NCBI GenBank assembly: GCA_905479015.1
Contig: CAJQKV010000026.1
Location: forward strand, 1-51,514
Source: an uncultured Cyclobacteriaceae bacterium
GTDB lineage: Bacteria; Bacteroidota; Bacteroidia; Cytophagales; Cyclobacteriaceae
Reading direction: 5' to 3'
Length of the DNA stretch: 51,514 nt
This document shows, one piece after another, positions 45,018 to 51,514 of the stretch (position 1 is its first letter; each line of letters starts with the position of its first letter). The notes beneath the pieces were generated by a model. That model ran no database searches. It had not been told where the DNA came from and was given only the letters and a program-made list of their open reading frames with translations. Both the position numbers and the translations under genes were made by a program.

Positions 45018-45025
45018 TATCTTTG
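45018..45025 (+). promoter_or_regulatory. Probable -7 box for the menaquinone operon
   Basis: TATCTTTG fits TAnnTTTG and ends 15 bases before the ATG at 45041. A TTG start at 45023 would sit inside this box, which favours the ATG. The -33 TTG is not at the ideal spacing. Confidence 0.4.
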
Positions 45026-45040
45026 AGAGCAAAATCACCT

Positions 45041-45478
45041 ATGTTTCCATCAACCTATACAGTAGACATGTTAAATGCGGCAGGTAAAGACACCTTGGTC
45101 GCACATTTGGGGATCGAAATCATGGAGATTGGCGTTGACTTCATTTTGGCAAAAATGCCCGTCGATCATCGGACAGTACAACCTATGGGTTTGTTACATG
45201 GCGGCGCTTCTGTCGTCCTTTCTGAAACCTTGGGAAGCCTTGCCGCTTCTTTGTTAATTGATAAATCTATTGAATTTCCTGTTGGTCTGGAAATCAATGC
45301 CAATCATATTAAATCGGTAAAATCAGGCTTTGTATATGGCAAGGCTAGCCCTATTCACGTAGGAAGAAGTACGCAGATATGGCAAACAGAGATTAGAAAT
45401 AAAGCTGGAAAATTAGTTTGTACCAGTAAGCTGACCGTAGCGATAATTAAAAAGGACAATGGCTCTGCAAACCACTAA
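45041..45478 (+). CDS. menI: Hotdog-fold thioesterase, probable DHNA-CoA thioesterase
   Basis: From the ATG at 45041 the product is 145 residues of the PaaI/YbgC-like hotdog fold. The signature is MGLLHGGASVVLSETLGSLA, with the catalytic acidic residue in the SETLG helix, and GLEINANHIKSVKSGFVYG follows. The same fold releases 1,4-dihydroxy-2-naphthoate from its CoA ester in menaquinone synthesis. Its place at the head of menF-menD-menB strongly supports that role, though a general acyl-CoA thioesterase remains possible. It overlaps menF by 20 bases. Confidence 0.85.
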   Translation: MFPSTYTVDMLNAAGKDTLVAHLGIEIMEIGVDFILAKMPVDHRTVQPMGLLHGGASVVLSETLGSLAASLLIDKSIEFPVGLEINANHIKSVKSGFVYGKASPIHVGRSTQIWQTEIRNKAGKLVCTSKLTVAIIKKDNGSANH

Positions 45479-46643
45479 GACCCATTTAAATACCCTAACC
45501 TTTGAGACGCCGTCAGCGCTTTGGAGTGCCTTGATGGACAGTGCCTATCCAGTGGCTATTTGGCGCCTTCCCAATGACCCTTATGTACATGGCATTTCAG
45601 ATTTAAGACCTCAAATACAAAAACATCAAAAGCTAGAAGATGCCGGTACGGGCTTTTATATCAATCCTTTTTTAAAGCATCATCCCAGTGAGCCACAGCT
45701 GATCAAAGGTGATTTGATGATTAAATGGCATCAAAAAAAATGTGTACAAAACTCCCTTGATCCGCTGCTGAATGATCGAGAAATTTCCGATTTTCAAAAA
45801 TCCATGGGGAATACCCATCGAGCCCTCCACCAAAAGATAGAAAACTCCGCTCATGGATTTCGTAGCGATGTCGTTGAAGCCGTTCAATGTATTAAGAAAG
45901 GTGTCTTCGATAAAGTCGTTTTGTCTCGGTTTGATGATCAAGCCTTGCCTACAGATTTTGAGCTCATGAACGCCTTTGAAATGGCTTGTGATACCTATCC
46001 AAATGCCTTTATCTATTTGGTTTCTACCCCCAATTTTGGCTGTTGGTTGGGAGCTACGCCAGAAACCTTACTTGAAATCAAGGACCATCAGTTCAAAACC
46101 GTTTCTTTGGCAAGCACCCAAAAACTGAGGGCTGATCAAACCATGAATGAGGTCGCATGGACGCAAAAGGAAATTGAAGAGCAGGCCATGGTCAGTCGAT
46201 ACATCATCGATTGCTTCAAAAAAATAAGACTGAGAGAATATCTGGAAAATGGACCTAAAACAGTTAAAGCAGGTCGTATGGCACATCTAAAGACCATTTA
46301 TCAGGTAGATATGGAAGCGGTAAATATGCCTGAACTCGGCAGCACCATGCTGGAGCTTCTCAATCCTACGTCAGCGGTTTGTGGCATGCCCTTGCAGCCT
46401 GCACTGGACTTCATCAAGAAATATGAAAAATACGATCGTGAATTGTACGCGGGCTTTTTGGGGCCTATCAATATCTCGGGTTATACCCATCTGTTTGTCA
46501 ACCTGAGATGTATGAAAATCATGGGAAACACCGGACGGTTTTATGCCGGTGCAGGTATTACAGAAGATTCTAATCCCGAAAAAGAATTTGAGGAGACCCA
46601 ATTAAAAATGCAAACCTTGAAAAGAATTGTATTTCAGTCATGA
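45459..46643 (+). CDS. menF: Isochorismate synthase
   Basis: The 394-residue chorismate-binding enzyme makes isochorismate, the first dedicated menaquinone step. The N-terminal part is variable. The C-terminal half has KKGVFDKVVLSR, the GATPETLLEI box, the LNPTSAVCGMP motif and the closing YAGFLGPI and FYAGAGITEDSNPEKEFEET, which bind chorismate and magnesium. An anthranilate or salicylate synthase relative is unlikely given the neighbours. It overlaps the thioesterase gene by 20 bases and menD by 4 bases, indicating translational coupling. Confidence 0.95.
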   Translation: MALQTTKTHLNTLTFETPSALWSALMDSAYPVAIWRLPNDPYVHGISDLRPQIQKHQKLEDAGTGFYINPFLKHHPSEPQLIKGDLMIKWHQKKCVQNSLDPLLNDREISDFQKSMGNTHRALHQKIENSAHGFRSDVVEAVQCIKKGVFDKVVLSRFDDQALPTDFELMNAFEMACDTYPNAFIYLVSTPNFGCWLGATPETLLEIKDHQFKTVSLASTQKLRADQTMNEVAWTQKEIEEQAMVSRYIIDCFKKIRLREYLENGPKTVKAGRMAHLKTIYQVDMEAVNMPELGSTMLELLNPTSAVCGMPLQPALDFIKKYEKYDRELYAGFLGPINISGYTHLFVNLRCMKIMGNTGRFYAGAGITEDSNPEKEFEETQLKMQTLKRIVFQS

Positions 46644-48313
46644 ACCAAATTCATTTTGATACTTCTGAAATTTGTTATCAATTAGGCATTCGAGATGCTG
46701 TATTTTCTCCAGGATCTCGCAATGCTCCTTTGAGCATTAGCTTTTCGAGGCATCCCCACCTTCGTACCCGTGTGGTGGTGGATGAAAGGTCCGCTGGATT
46801 CATTGCCTTGGGCATCGCACAGCATACCCAAAGACCCGTCGTCCTTTGTTGTACTTCTGGGACGGCCTTGCTCAACTATGGTCCTGCGATTGCAGAAGCC
46901 TATTACAGCCGAACTCCGTTGATCATTATGAGTGGTGATCGACCTTCAGAGTGGATTGACCAATGGGATGGGCAGACCATCCAACAGCAAAATGTTTTTC
47001 AAGCATTTGTCAAAGCATTTATTCAGATGCCCACCTCCCTTGATTTTGAAGATGCTCGTTGGGCCTACCAAACCAAAATAGCGCAGGGTTTCCATTTAGC
47101 CACCCAGTCAAGGCGTCCCGTGCACTTAAATTTTCCTTTCAGAGAGCCCTTTTATCCAGATAAAAATCAAAAACTTGCGTTCAGTCAAGACCTCAAAATC
47201 ATCAAAAGCTATCCTGCTAAAAAGCAAGCCAACTGTGAGGGGTTGATACATGACTGGGCGAAGGCTACCAAAAAAATCATTGTCATTGGACAAGGGACTT
47301 TATCTGAAGATTGTAAAAATCAACTGCGCCGCTTGGCTAGTCAAGGCATTCCGATCATAGCAGACATCATTTCAAACGGACACGCGTTGACAGATGTGAT
47401 CCAACACCAAGACCTTTTCCTCAACAATAGCGCCCTTCAAGAATCCTTAACACCTGATCTGGTGCTGACTTTTGGAAGATCTATCATTTCAAAAAATCTC
47501 AAACTTTTTTTAAGAAAAAGCGCAGCCATTCAATGGCATATCGACCCCCAACCTGAGCTAAAAGACCCCTATCAGCGTCTTTTGGGTGTGATAGAAGGCA
47601 ACCCAGAACAGGTGTTGAATAAACTCATAGACCCGGGCCAGCTGTCCCAAGTGTTTGCCAATCACTGGCAAGTGGCCCAACGCCAAACGGCAAAACTCCT
47701 CACCCAATACCAAGCCCCGTTTAGCGAATTTTCAGCCATGCAAGAGGTCTTGAAAAAAGTACCTAGAGATATCCAAATACACCTCAGCAATAGTATGCCT
47801 GTGAGATATGCCAATTTCCTGGGCATCGCACCATCCAAAACTAGGGTTTGGGCGAACCGCGGCACCAGTGGTATTGATGGTAGCAATGGTACTGCAGTAG
47901 GTCATGCCCTCTCTTCAGATCAATTGTCCCTGCTACTAACGGGCGATTTAAGTTTCCTCTATGACCGTAATGCTTTTTTTCATAATGAGGATTTATCCCA
48001 TATGAGAATCGTCGTATTTAATAATTTTGGTGGTGGCATCTTTGACTTGATCTCAGGTCCCGAAGCCTTGGATCCAGCAGAAAAAGATAAATTTTTGACG
48101 ACCCCACATCAAAAAGACCTTAGCCATAGCGCCTTGGACTTAGGTTTTGACTACCAAAAATGTATGGATTCATCGAAATTAAATGCAATATTGATCCGTT
48201 TTTTTGAACCTTCTGACAAAGGAAAATTGTTGGAGATTCAGACCCAACATCCCATAAATAAACAAGTTTTTCAAGCATTAAAAAAAATCATTTATGACTA
48301 CCCATTCATTTAA
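46640..48313 (+). CDS. menD: 2-succinyl-5-enolpyruvyl-6-hydroxy-3-cyclohexene-1-carboxylate synthase
   Basis: The 557-residue thiamine-diphosphate enzyme condenses isochorismate with 2-oxoglutarate. The N-terminal PYR domain has [17 protein letters not shown] and [12 protein letters not shown] (with the ThDP glutamate) and [17 protein letters not shown]. The C-terminal PP domain has [16 protein letters not shown] and the metal-binding [15 protein letters not shown], then NNFGGGIF. Length is normal (about 550-570). It overlaps menF by 4 bases and menB by 20 bases. Confidence 0.97.
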   Translation: MNQIHFDTSEICYQLGIRDAVFSPGSRNAPLSISFSRHPHLRTRVVVDERSAGFIALGIAQHTQRPVVLCCTSGTALLNYGPAIAEAYYSRTPLIIMSGDRPSEWIDQWDGQTIQQQNVFQAFVKAFIQMPTSLDFEDARWAYQTKIAQGFHLATQSRRPVHLNFPFREPFYPDKNQKLAFSQDLKIIKSYPAKKQANCEGLIHDWAKATKKIIVIGQGTLSEDCKNQLRRLASQGIPIIADIISNGHALTDVIQHQDLFLNNSALQESLTPDLVLTFGRSIISKNLKLFLRKSAAIQWHIDPQPELKDPYQRLLGVIEGNPEQVLNKLIDPGQLSQVFANHWQVAQRQTAKLLTQYQAPFSEFSAMQEVLKKVPRDIQIHLSNSMPVRYANFLGIAPSKTRVWANRGTSGIDGSNGTAVGHALSSDQLSLLLTGDLSFLYDRNAFFHNEDLSHMRIVVFNNFGGGIFDLISGPEALDPAEKDKFLTTPHQKDLSHSALDLGFDYQKCMDSSKLNAILIRFFEPSDKGKLLEIQTQHPINKQVFQALKKIIYDYPFI

Positions 48314-49121
48314 GTGGACCTCCATCAAGTCCTACGAAGACATCAAGTTTGATTTCTTTGATGGCATTGCTAAAATCACCATCAATCGACCCGAGGTATA
48401 CAATGCCTTTAGACCCGAAACTAATATAGAGATGATGGACGCTATGGACATCGCTCGAGAACGACAAGATGTGGGCGTGGTGGTCTTTACGGGCATTGGA
48501 GATAAGGCCTTTTGTTCGGGTGGGGACCAAAATGTCAAAGGTGTGGGGGGTTACATCAGTGAAAATGGTGTCCCACGATTAAATGTACTGGATTTACACA
48601 AAAAAATTCGTGAAATACCCAAACCGGTGATCGCCATGGTCAATGGGTACGCCATTGGTGGTGGACATGTCTTGCATGTAGTCTGCGATTTAACCATTGC
48701 AGCTGACCATGCTAAATTTGGCCAGACCGGTCCTAAGGTAGGCAGTTTTGACGGTGGATTTGGATCCTCTTACCTAGCGCGACATGTAGGTCAAAAAAAG
48801 GCCCGTGAAATCTGGTTTCTTTGTGAACAATACACAGCAGCGGAAGCTGAGACTATGGGCATGGTCAATAAAGTAGTGCCATTGGAAGAGTTAGAGGCCA
48901 TCACCGTGCAGTGGTGCCAAACCATCATGCAACGAAGCCCCATGGCCATACGGATGATCAAACGTGGACTTAATGCTGAGCTGGATGGTCAAAGAGGTTT
49001 GATGGAATTTGCCGGAGATGCGACTCTCATGTATTATATGATGGAAGAGGCGCAAGAAGGCAAGAATGCTTTTTTAGAAAAACGGGCTCCTGATTTCAAA
49101 AAATTTCCTAAGTTTCCCTGA
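48294..49121 (+). CDS. menB: 1,4-dihydroxy-2-naphthoyl-CoA synthase
   Basis: The 275-residue crotonase-fold enzyme closes the second naphthoquinone ring. It has [12 protein letters not shown], the oxyanion loop [31 protein letters not shown] and the MenB-specific [17 protein letters not shown] with the catalytic Asp. The C-terminus [11 protein letters not shown] is typical. It is the last gene of the plus-strand run, overlapping menD by 20 bases. A FecR-like gene on the opposite strand ends 3 bases after its stop, and no terminator hairpin separates them. Confidence 0.97.
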   Translation: MTTHSFKWTSIKSYEDIKFDFFDGIAKITINRPEVYNAFRPETNIEMMDAMDIARERQDVGVVVFTGIGDKAFCSGGDQNVKGVGGYISENGVPRLNVLDLHKKIREIPKPVIAMVNGYAIGGGHVLHVVCDLTIAADHAKFGQTGPKVGSFDGGFGSSYLARHVGQKKAREIWFLCEQYTAAEAETMGMVNKVVPLEELEAITVQWCQTIMQRSPMAIRMIKRGLNAELDGQRGLMEFAGDATLMYYMMEEAQEGKNAFLEKRAPDFKKFPKFP

Positions 49122-49124
49122 TCC

Positions 49125-49928
49125 TTATAAACAAGACCCTGCAAACGTAATGGTTTGATCCTCTATCTGATAATCAAAACCAAATACCTCGGCAATCGCT
49201 GCAGCAATTTCTTTGGGAGTCTGCCCTTCATAACTGCGACTTAGGCGACATTGGGAAGCTGTTTTGTCTATAAATGTGACTTGATAACCATAAACCCGCT
49301 CCATCACTGAAGCCACTTCACTGAGTGGGGTATTTTGAAAGAATAAGGTTTGATTGGCCCATGCTAGAAAGTTAGGATCCTTATTGACCGTTTTAATGAC
49401 CCCACGCGTATTGGCTTTGATGCGACCAATTTGGCCCGATTTGATGTTCAAAGAGGTGCGATTTCCTTTGTAATTATCTCTATTTTGTGTGATTTTTACC
49501 AAGCCCTCAGCTACCGTTACATTGGTCTCCTTTGCATTGCTTTCAAGGGTAAAAATAGCATTTATAGCGGTTATCTCTGCCAAATCAGTCACTACTACCA
49601 GCGGCTTATTTTCTGTTTCTCGGGTCTCAAAATAGGCCAATCCCTCCATCTTATACGTCTGCTGATTCGGTGCAACTTGTTGAGGAGTCAATTGTGATGA
49701 TTTATACAATTTCGTCGTTGTCTTGGGCGTTAAAGTCACGGGTGTAGTTAAACCGGTTTCAGTTCCTGATGATCCATTCCGATAAACTAGGACAAGTATC
49801 ATGACCAAAAAAAGGACCATTAATACATAAGTTGTTTTGGTTATTTTTTTTAATTGCGTCAACATTTTTTTTCTTGTAATATTTAAGGCCTGATGGCTTC
49901 CAAATCGCGTATTAATTGTCCCATTCAA
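49125..49928 (-). CDS. FecR-like protein with C-terminal DUF4974 domain
   Basis: The 267-residue protein has a transmembrane helix (about 33-49, YVLMVLFLVMILVLVY). A beta-rich FecR-type domain follows (about 90-190, with YFETRETENKPLVVVTD and LVKITQNRDNYKG), and then a C-terminal DUF4974/secretin-like unit (about 190-265: FFQNTPLSEVASVMERVYGY... IAEVFGFDYQI). Such proteins normally relay signals from TonB-dependent transporters to an ECF sigma factor. Here the N-terminal anti-sigma segment is absent and no sigma factor or SusC-type gene is adjacent. An internal ATG at 49865 would shorten the N-terminus by 21 residues and is a good alternative start. It interrupts the plus-strand men cluster. 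Confidence 0.82.
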   Translation of the reverse strand: MNGTINTRFGSHQALNITRKKMLTQLKKITKTTYVLMVLFLVMILVLVYRNGSSGTETGLTTPVTLTPKTTTKLYKSSQLTPQQVAPNQQTYKMEGLAYFETRETENKPLVVVTDLAEITAINAIFTLESNAKETNVTVAEGLVKITQNRDNYKGNRTSLNIKSGQIGRIKANTRGVIKTVNKDPNFLAWANQTLFFQNTPLSEVASVMERVYGYQVTFIDKTASQCRLSRSYEGQTPKEIAAAIAEVFGFDYQIEDQTITFAGSCL

Positions 49929-50074
49929 TGGGATTACAAAGATGTGAATACTTTTTTTTAAAACCCAATTCTAAATCAGAGAAGCTGATAAATCATAAGT
50001 TGGCAAATCACTTACAAGAAATGATAATTAGCTAAATTTATGGCGCAATACTTATCAGATACAATCAAAAAAAT

Positions 50075-51121
50075 TTGCGCATTCACTTTAAACGCCTTTC
50101 TTTAATACTACATAAAGATGATTTTAGATCATTTTTAACACACAGTAGCTCCCGTACCTCCTTGACCTTAGAAGAGCTGTGGATCCTAAAAATGGCTACT
50201 GATTTACAAGAAGGTCTAACTGATTTTTCATTTCAAACCTCAGGGTCGACAGGGGCACCCAAGAAAATAACCTTAAGCAAAGATCAATTGATACAGAGTG
50301 CCAAAACGACCTTGTCCTATTTTTCCATAAAACCGGACGCTCGCTTCCTGCTGTGTATTCATCCTCAATTCATAGGTGGGGCCATGCAGATCGTACGAGC
50401 TTATGTCAACCAAGGCCAGCTCGATGTTTTGGCTCCTGAAAGGATATTAGATTTAGATCATACACTCTATGATCTTGTCTCTATGGTACCCTTACAGCTA
50501 AATAAGCTCTATAAGGATTTAAAAAGTCATCTCAATGATTTCAATCACCTCTTAATCGGCGGCGCAACGATGGATCCCAAGCTTGAACAAAAGATTGCCT
50601 CTGACACTTCCGTTATTACTAAAATATACGCTACCTACGGCATGACCGAGACGGCTTCGCACATCGCAGTGAGGCGCTTGGGCTCTCATTTTTTTAAAAG
50701 AATAGGGCAATTAATGATTTCTATAAATGATTCCTCTTGTCTTAAAATTAGAGGTTTAATCACCAAAAATCAATGGCTACAAACCCAAGATATCGTCGAA
50801 TTAATTGATGAAAATACATTTAAATGGTTGGGTCGTCAAGATTTTATGATCAATTCAGGTGGGTTTAAGGTTCATCCTGAGAAAATAGAACATCACCTAA
50901 AAAAGCAGACCGATCAACCCTTGATGATTACCTCCTTACCCGATGAAGTATTGGGACAAAAAGTGGTGCTTCTATTAGAGGGGGCACTGATGCCCACCTT
51001 CGATTACACCACCCTACATCCTTATGAGAAGCCAAAAAAAAGGTTGAATTTAAAAAAATTCATATATACCAAAAATGGAAAAATAGATCGAAAAGCTACG
51101 CAGAAGCTTATTGAAAAATGA
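50075..51121 (+). CDS. menE: 2-succinylbenzoate--CoA ligase, short Bacteroidota form
   Basis: The 348-residue adenylate-forming enzyme activates o-succinylbenzoate with CoA. The P-loop-like FQTSGSTGAPKKITLSK (A3), ATYGMTETASHIAVR (A5), the ...IDENTFKWLGRQDFMINSGG (A7/A8) and the C-terminal TKNGKIDRKAT (A10, with its catalytic lysine) are all present. It is much shorter than the 450-500 residues of typical MenE, as seen for this phylum. Translation appears to begin at a TTG (50075); the nearby ATG at 50040 is out of frame. It is separated from menB by the FecR-like gene, so it must have its own promoter. menC and menA were not found in the window. Confidence 0.93.
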   Translation: MRIHFKRLSLILHKDDFRSFLTHSSSRTSLTLEELWILKMATDLQEGLTDFSFQTSGSTGAPKKITLSKDQLIQSAKTTLSYFSIKPDARFLLCIHPQFIGGAMQIVRAYVNQGQLDVLAPERILDLDHTLYDLVSMVPLQLNKLYKDLKSHLNDFNHLLIGGATMDPKLEQKIASDTSVITKIYATYGMTETASHIAVRRLGSHFFKRIGQLMISINDSSCLKIRGLITKNQWLQTQDIVELIDENTFKWLGRQDFMINSGGFKVHPEKIEHHLKKQTDQPLMITSLPDEVLGQKVVLLLEGALMPTFDYTTLHPYEKPKKRLNLKKFIYTKNGKIDRKATQKLIEK

Positions 51122-51514
51122 GTGATATTTCAAGTTTTTAAGTAATAAGAAATTCTTACATTTCTATAAAAAAAAGTTCTTTATAGCATGATATGGTTTA
51201 TTTTTATAGAAAATTTCAACCTATTTGACTTTAACCCTTTCACACCTCCTTCTTGGAACACTAATAACCCTAACACTGCTCGGTTTTATTTTATTTAAGA
51301 ATAATAAAATAAAAAAGGCATTGAGTACCAAACTCTTATTGTCTCATTTTTTCTGTCAATTATGCATTGCATTATACATGATGCTGGTAGTGAATAATTT
51401 TATAAACTTCAATCTATATATCTTATCAATTAGTTTTTGTTTCAGTTTTTTTATTTACAACAGTTATCTTAGGATTTTCCTTGAGCGAAAAAAACTTAAT
51501 CTCGTAAATTTTAG
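51122..51514. other. Spacer and start of a possible membrane gene at the window edge
   Basis: The first 100 bases after menE contain the palindrome TAAGAAATTCTTA and an A-run but no recognised terminator. The rest is covered by the partial frame described separately. Confidence 0.4.
51225..51514 (+). CDS. Possible membrane protein, N-terminal part only
   Basis: A frame opening after a TAG at 51207-51209 stays open to the window end. From a TTG at 51225 it gives 96 residues with three hydrophobic stretches: LLLGTLITLTLLGFILF, LLLSHFFCQLCIALYMMLVV and LYILSISFCFSFFIYNSYL, separated by basic turns (KNNKIKK, ERKKLN). The pattern recalls the membrane part of Bacteroidota AraC-type or histidine-kinase-like sensors, but that is a guess. 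The base composition is very AT-rich. An internal ATG at about residue 53 is an alternative start. Confidence 0.35.
   Translation, partial: MTLTLSHLLLGTLITLTLLGFILFKNNKIKKALSTKLLLSHFFCQLCIALYMMLVVNNFINFNLYILSISFCFSFFIYNSYLRIFLERKKLNLVNF

Noticed and set aside
1-51514. CRISPR arrays, defence islands, prophage or insertion sequences
   Set aside because: No regularly spaced repeats, transposase, integrase, nuclease-helicase sets or tRNA-associated islands were found; gene content is housekeeping throughout.

Overview
This window is about 51.5 kb of an AT-rich (roughly 38-40% GC by eye) chromosome from a member of the Bacteroidota. The phylum call rests on several independent signs: an alternative complex III operon (actABC), proteins with type IX secretion C-terminal sorting domains, GSCFA and DUF5683 proteins, the gene order parA-parB-DUF5683-dapB-lepB, promoters of the TTG-N19-TAnnTTTG type, and almost no Shine-Dalgarno sequences with several TTG starts. 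A lineage near Saprospiria, Cytophagia or Chitinophagia is plausible, but I cannot place it more finely. The genes are mostly housekeeping. I see no CRISPR array, insertion sequence, prophage, tRNA or rRNA.

Layout. 1-5170 (minus): actC (cut by the window edge), actB and actA of the menaquinol-oxidising alternative complex III, with a promoter near 5202-5232. 5171-6126: a gene-poor AT-rich spacer. 6127-9236 (plus): a SerB-SerA fusion and a class V aminotransferase, which together can cover serine synthesis. 9418-12882: pyrG and yidC. 13051-17458: parA, parB, a DUF5683 protein, dapB and a long signal peptidase I. 17484-18146 (minus): ung. 18147-19037: spacer with repeats and a possible small or decayed gene. 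19038-21123: apaG, a decayed-looking methyltransferase relative and a coiled-coil membrane protein. 21195-22262: rpsF-rpsR-rplI with a near-ideal promoter and a strong terminator. 22340-29238: GSCFA protein, DUF255 lipoprotein, priA and two unknown exported proteins. 29235-33776 (minus): dnaG-ribBA-unknown-surE. 33870-42395 (plus): an Mrp ATPase and a NifU-type Fe-S protein, a secreted M43 protease, ddl, a PASTA protein, a second T9SS cargo and a rhodanese. 42685-44848 (minus): a TPR/NTF2-like secreted protein and a histidine phosphatase. 45041-51121: menaquinone genes (hotdog thioesterase, menF, menD, menB, menE), interrupted by a FecR-like gene on the other strand. 51225-end: start of a possible membrane protein.

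How the parts fit. The menaquinone genes would make the quinol that the alternative complex III oxidises. The Mrp/NifU pair is suited to assembling Fe-S clusters such as those in ActB. Ddl, DapB and perhaps the PASTA protein act in cell-wall synthesis. LepB and YidC handle export and membrane insertion of the many signal-peptide proteins seen here.

The points most worth a second look are: the primase zinc-binding domain with three of four ligands replaced; the six-haem ActA; the two-gene serine pathway; the methyltransferase relative without a SAM-binding loop; the FecR-like gene inside the menaquinone locus; and the repeats plus small open frame downstream of ung. I did not find convincing evidence of a wholly new system.
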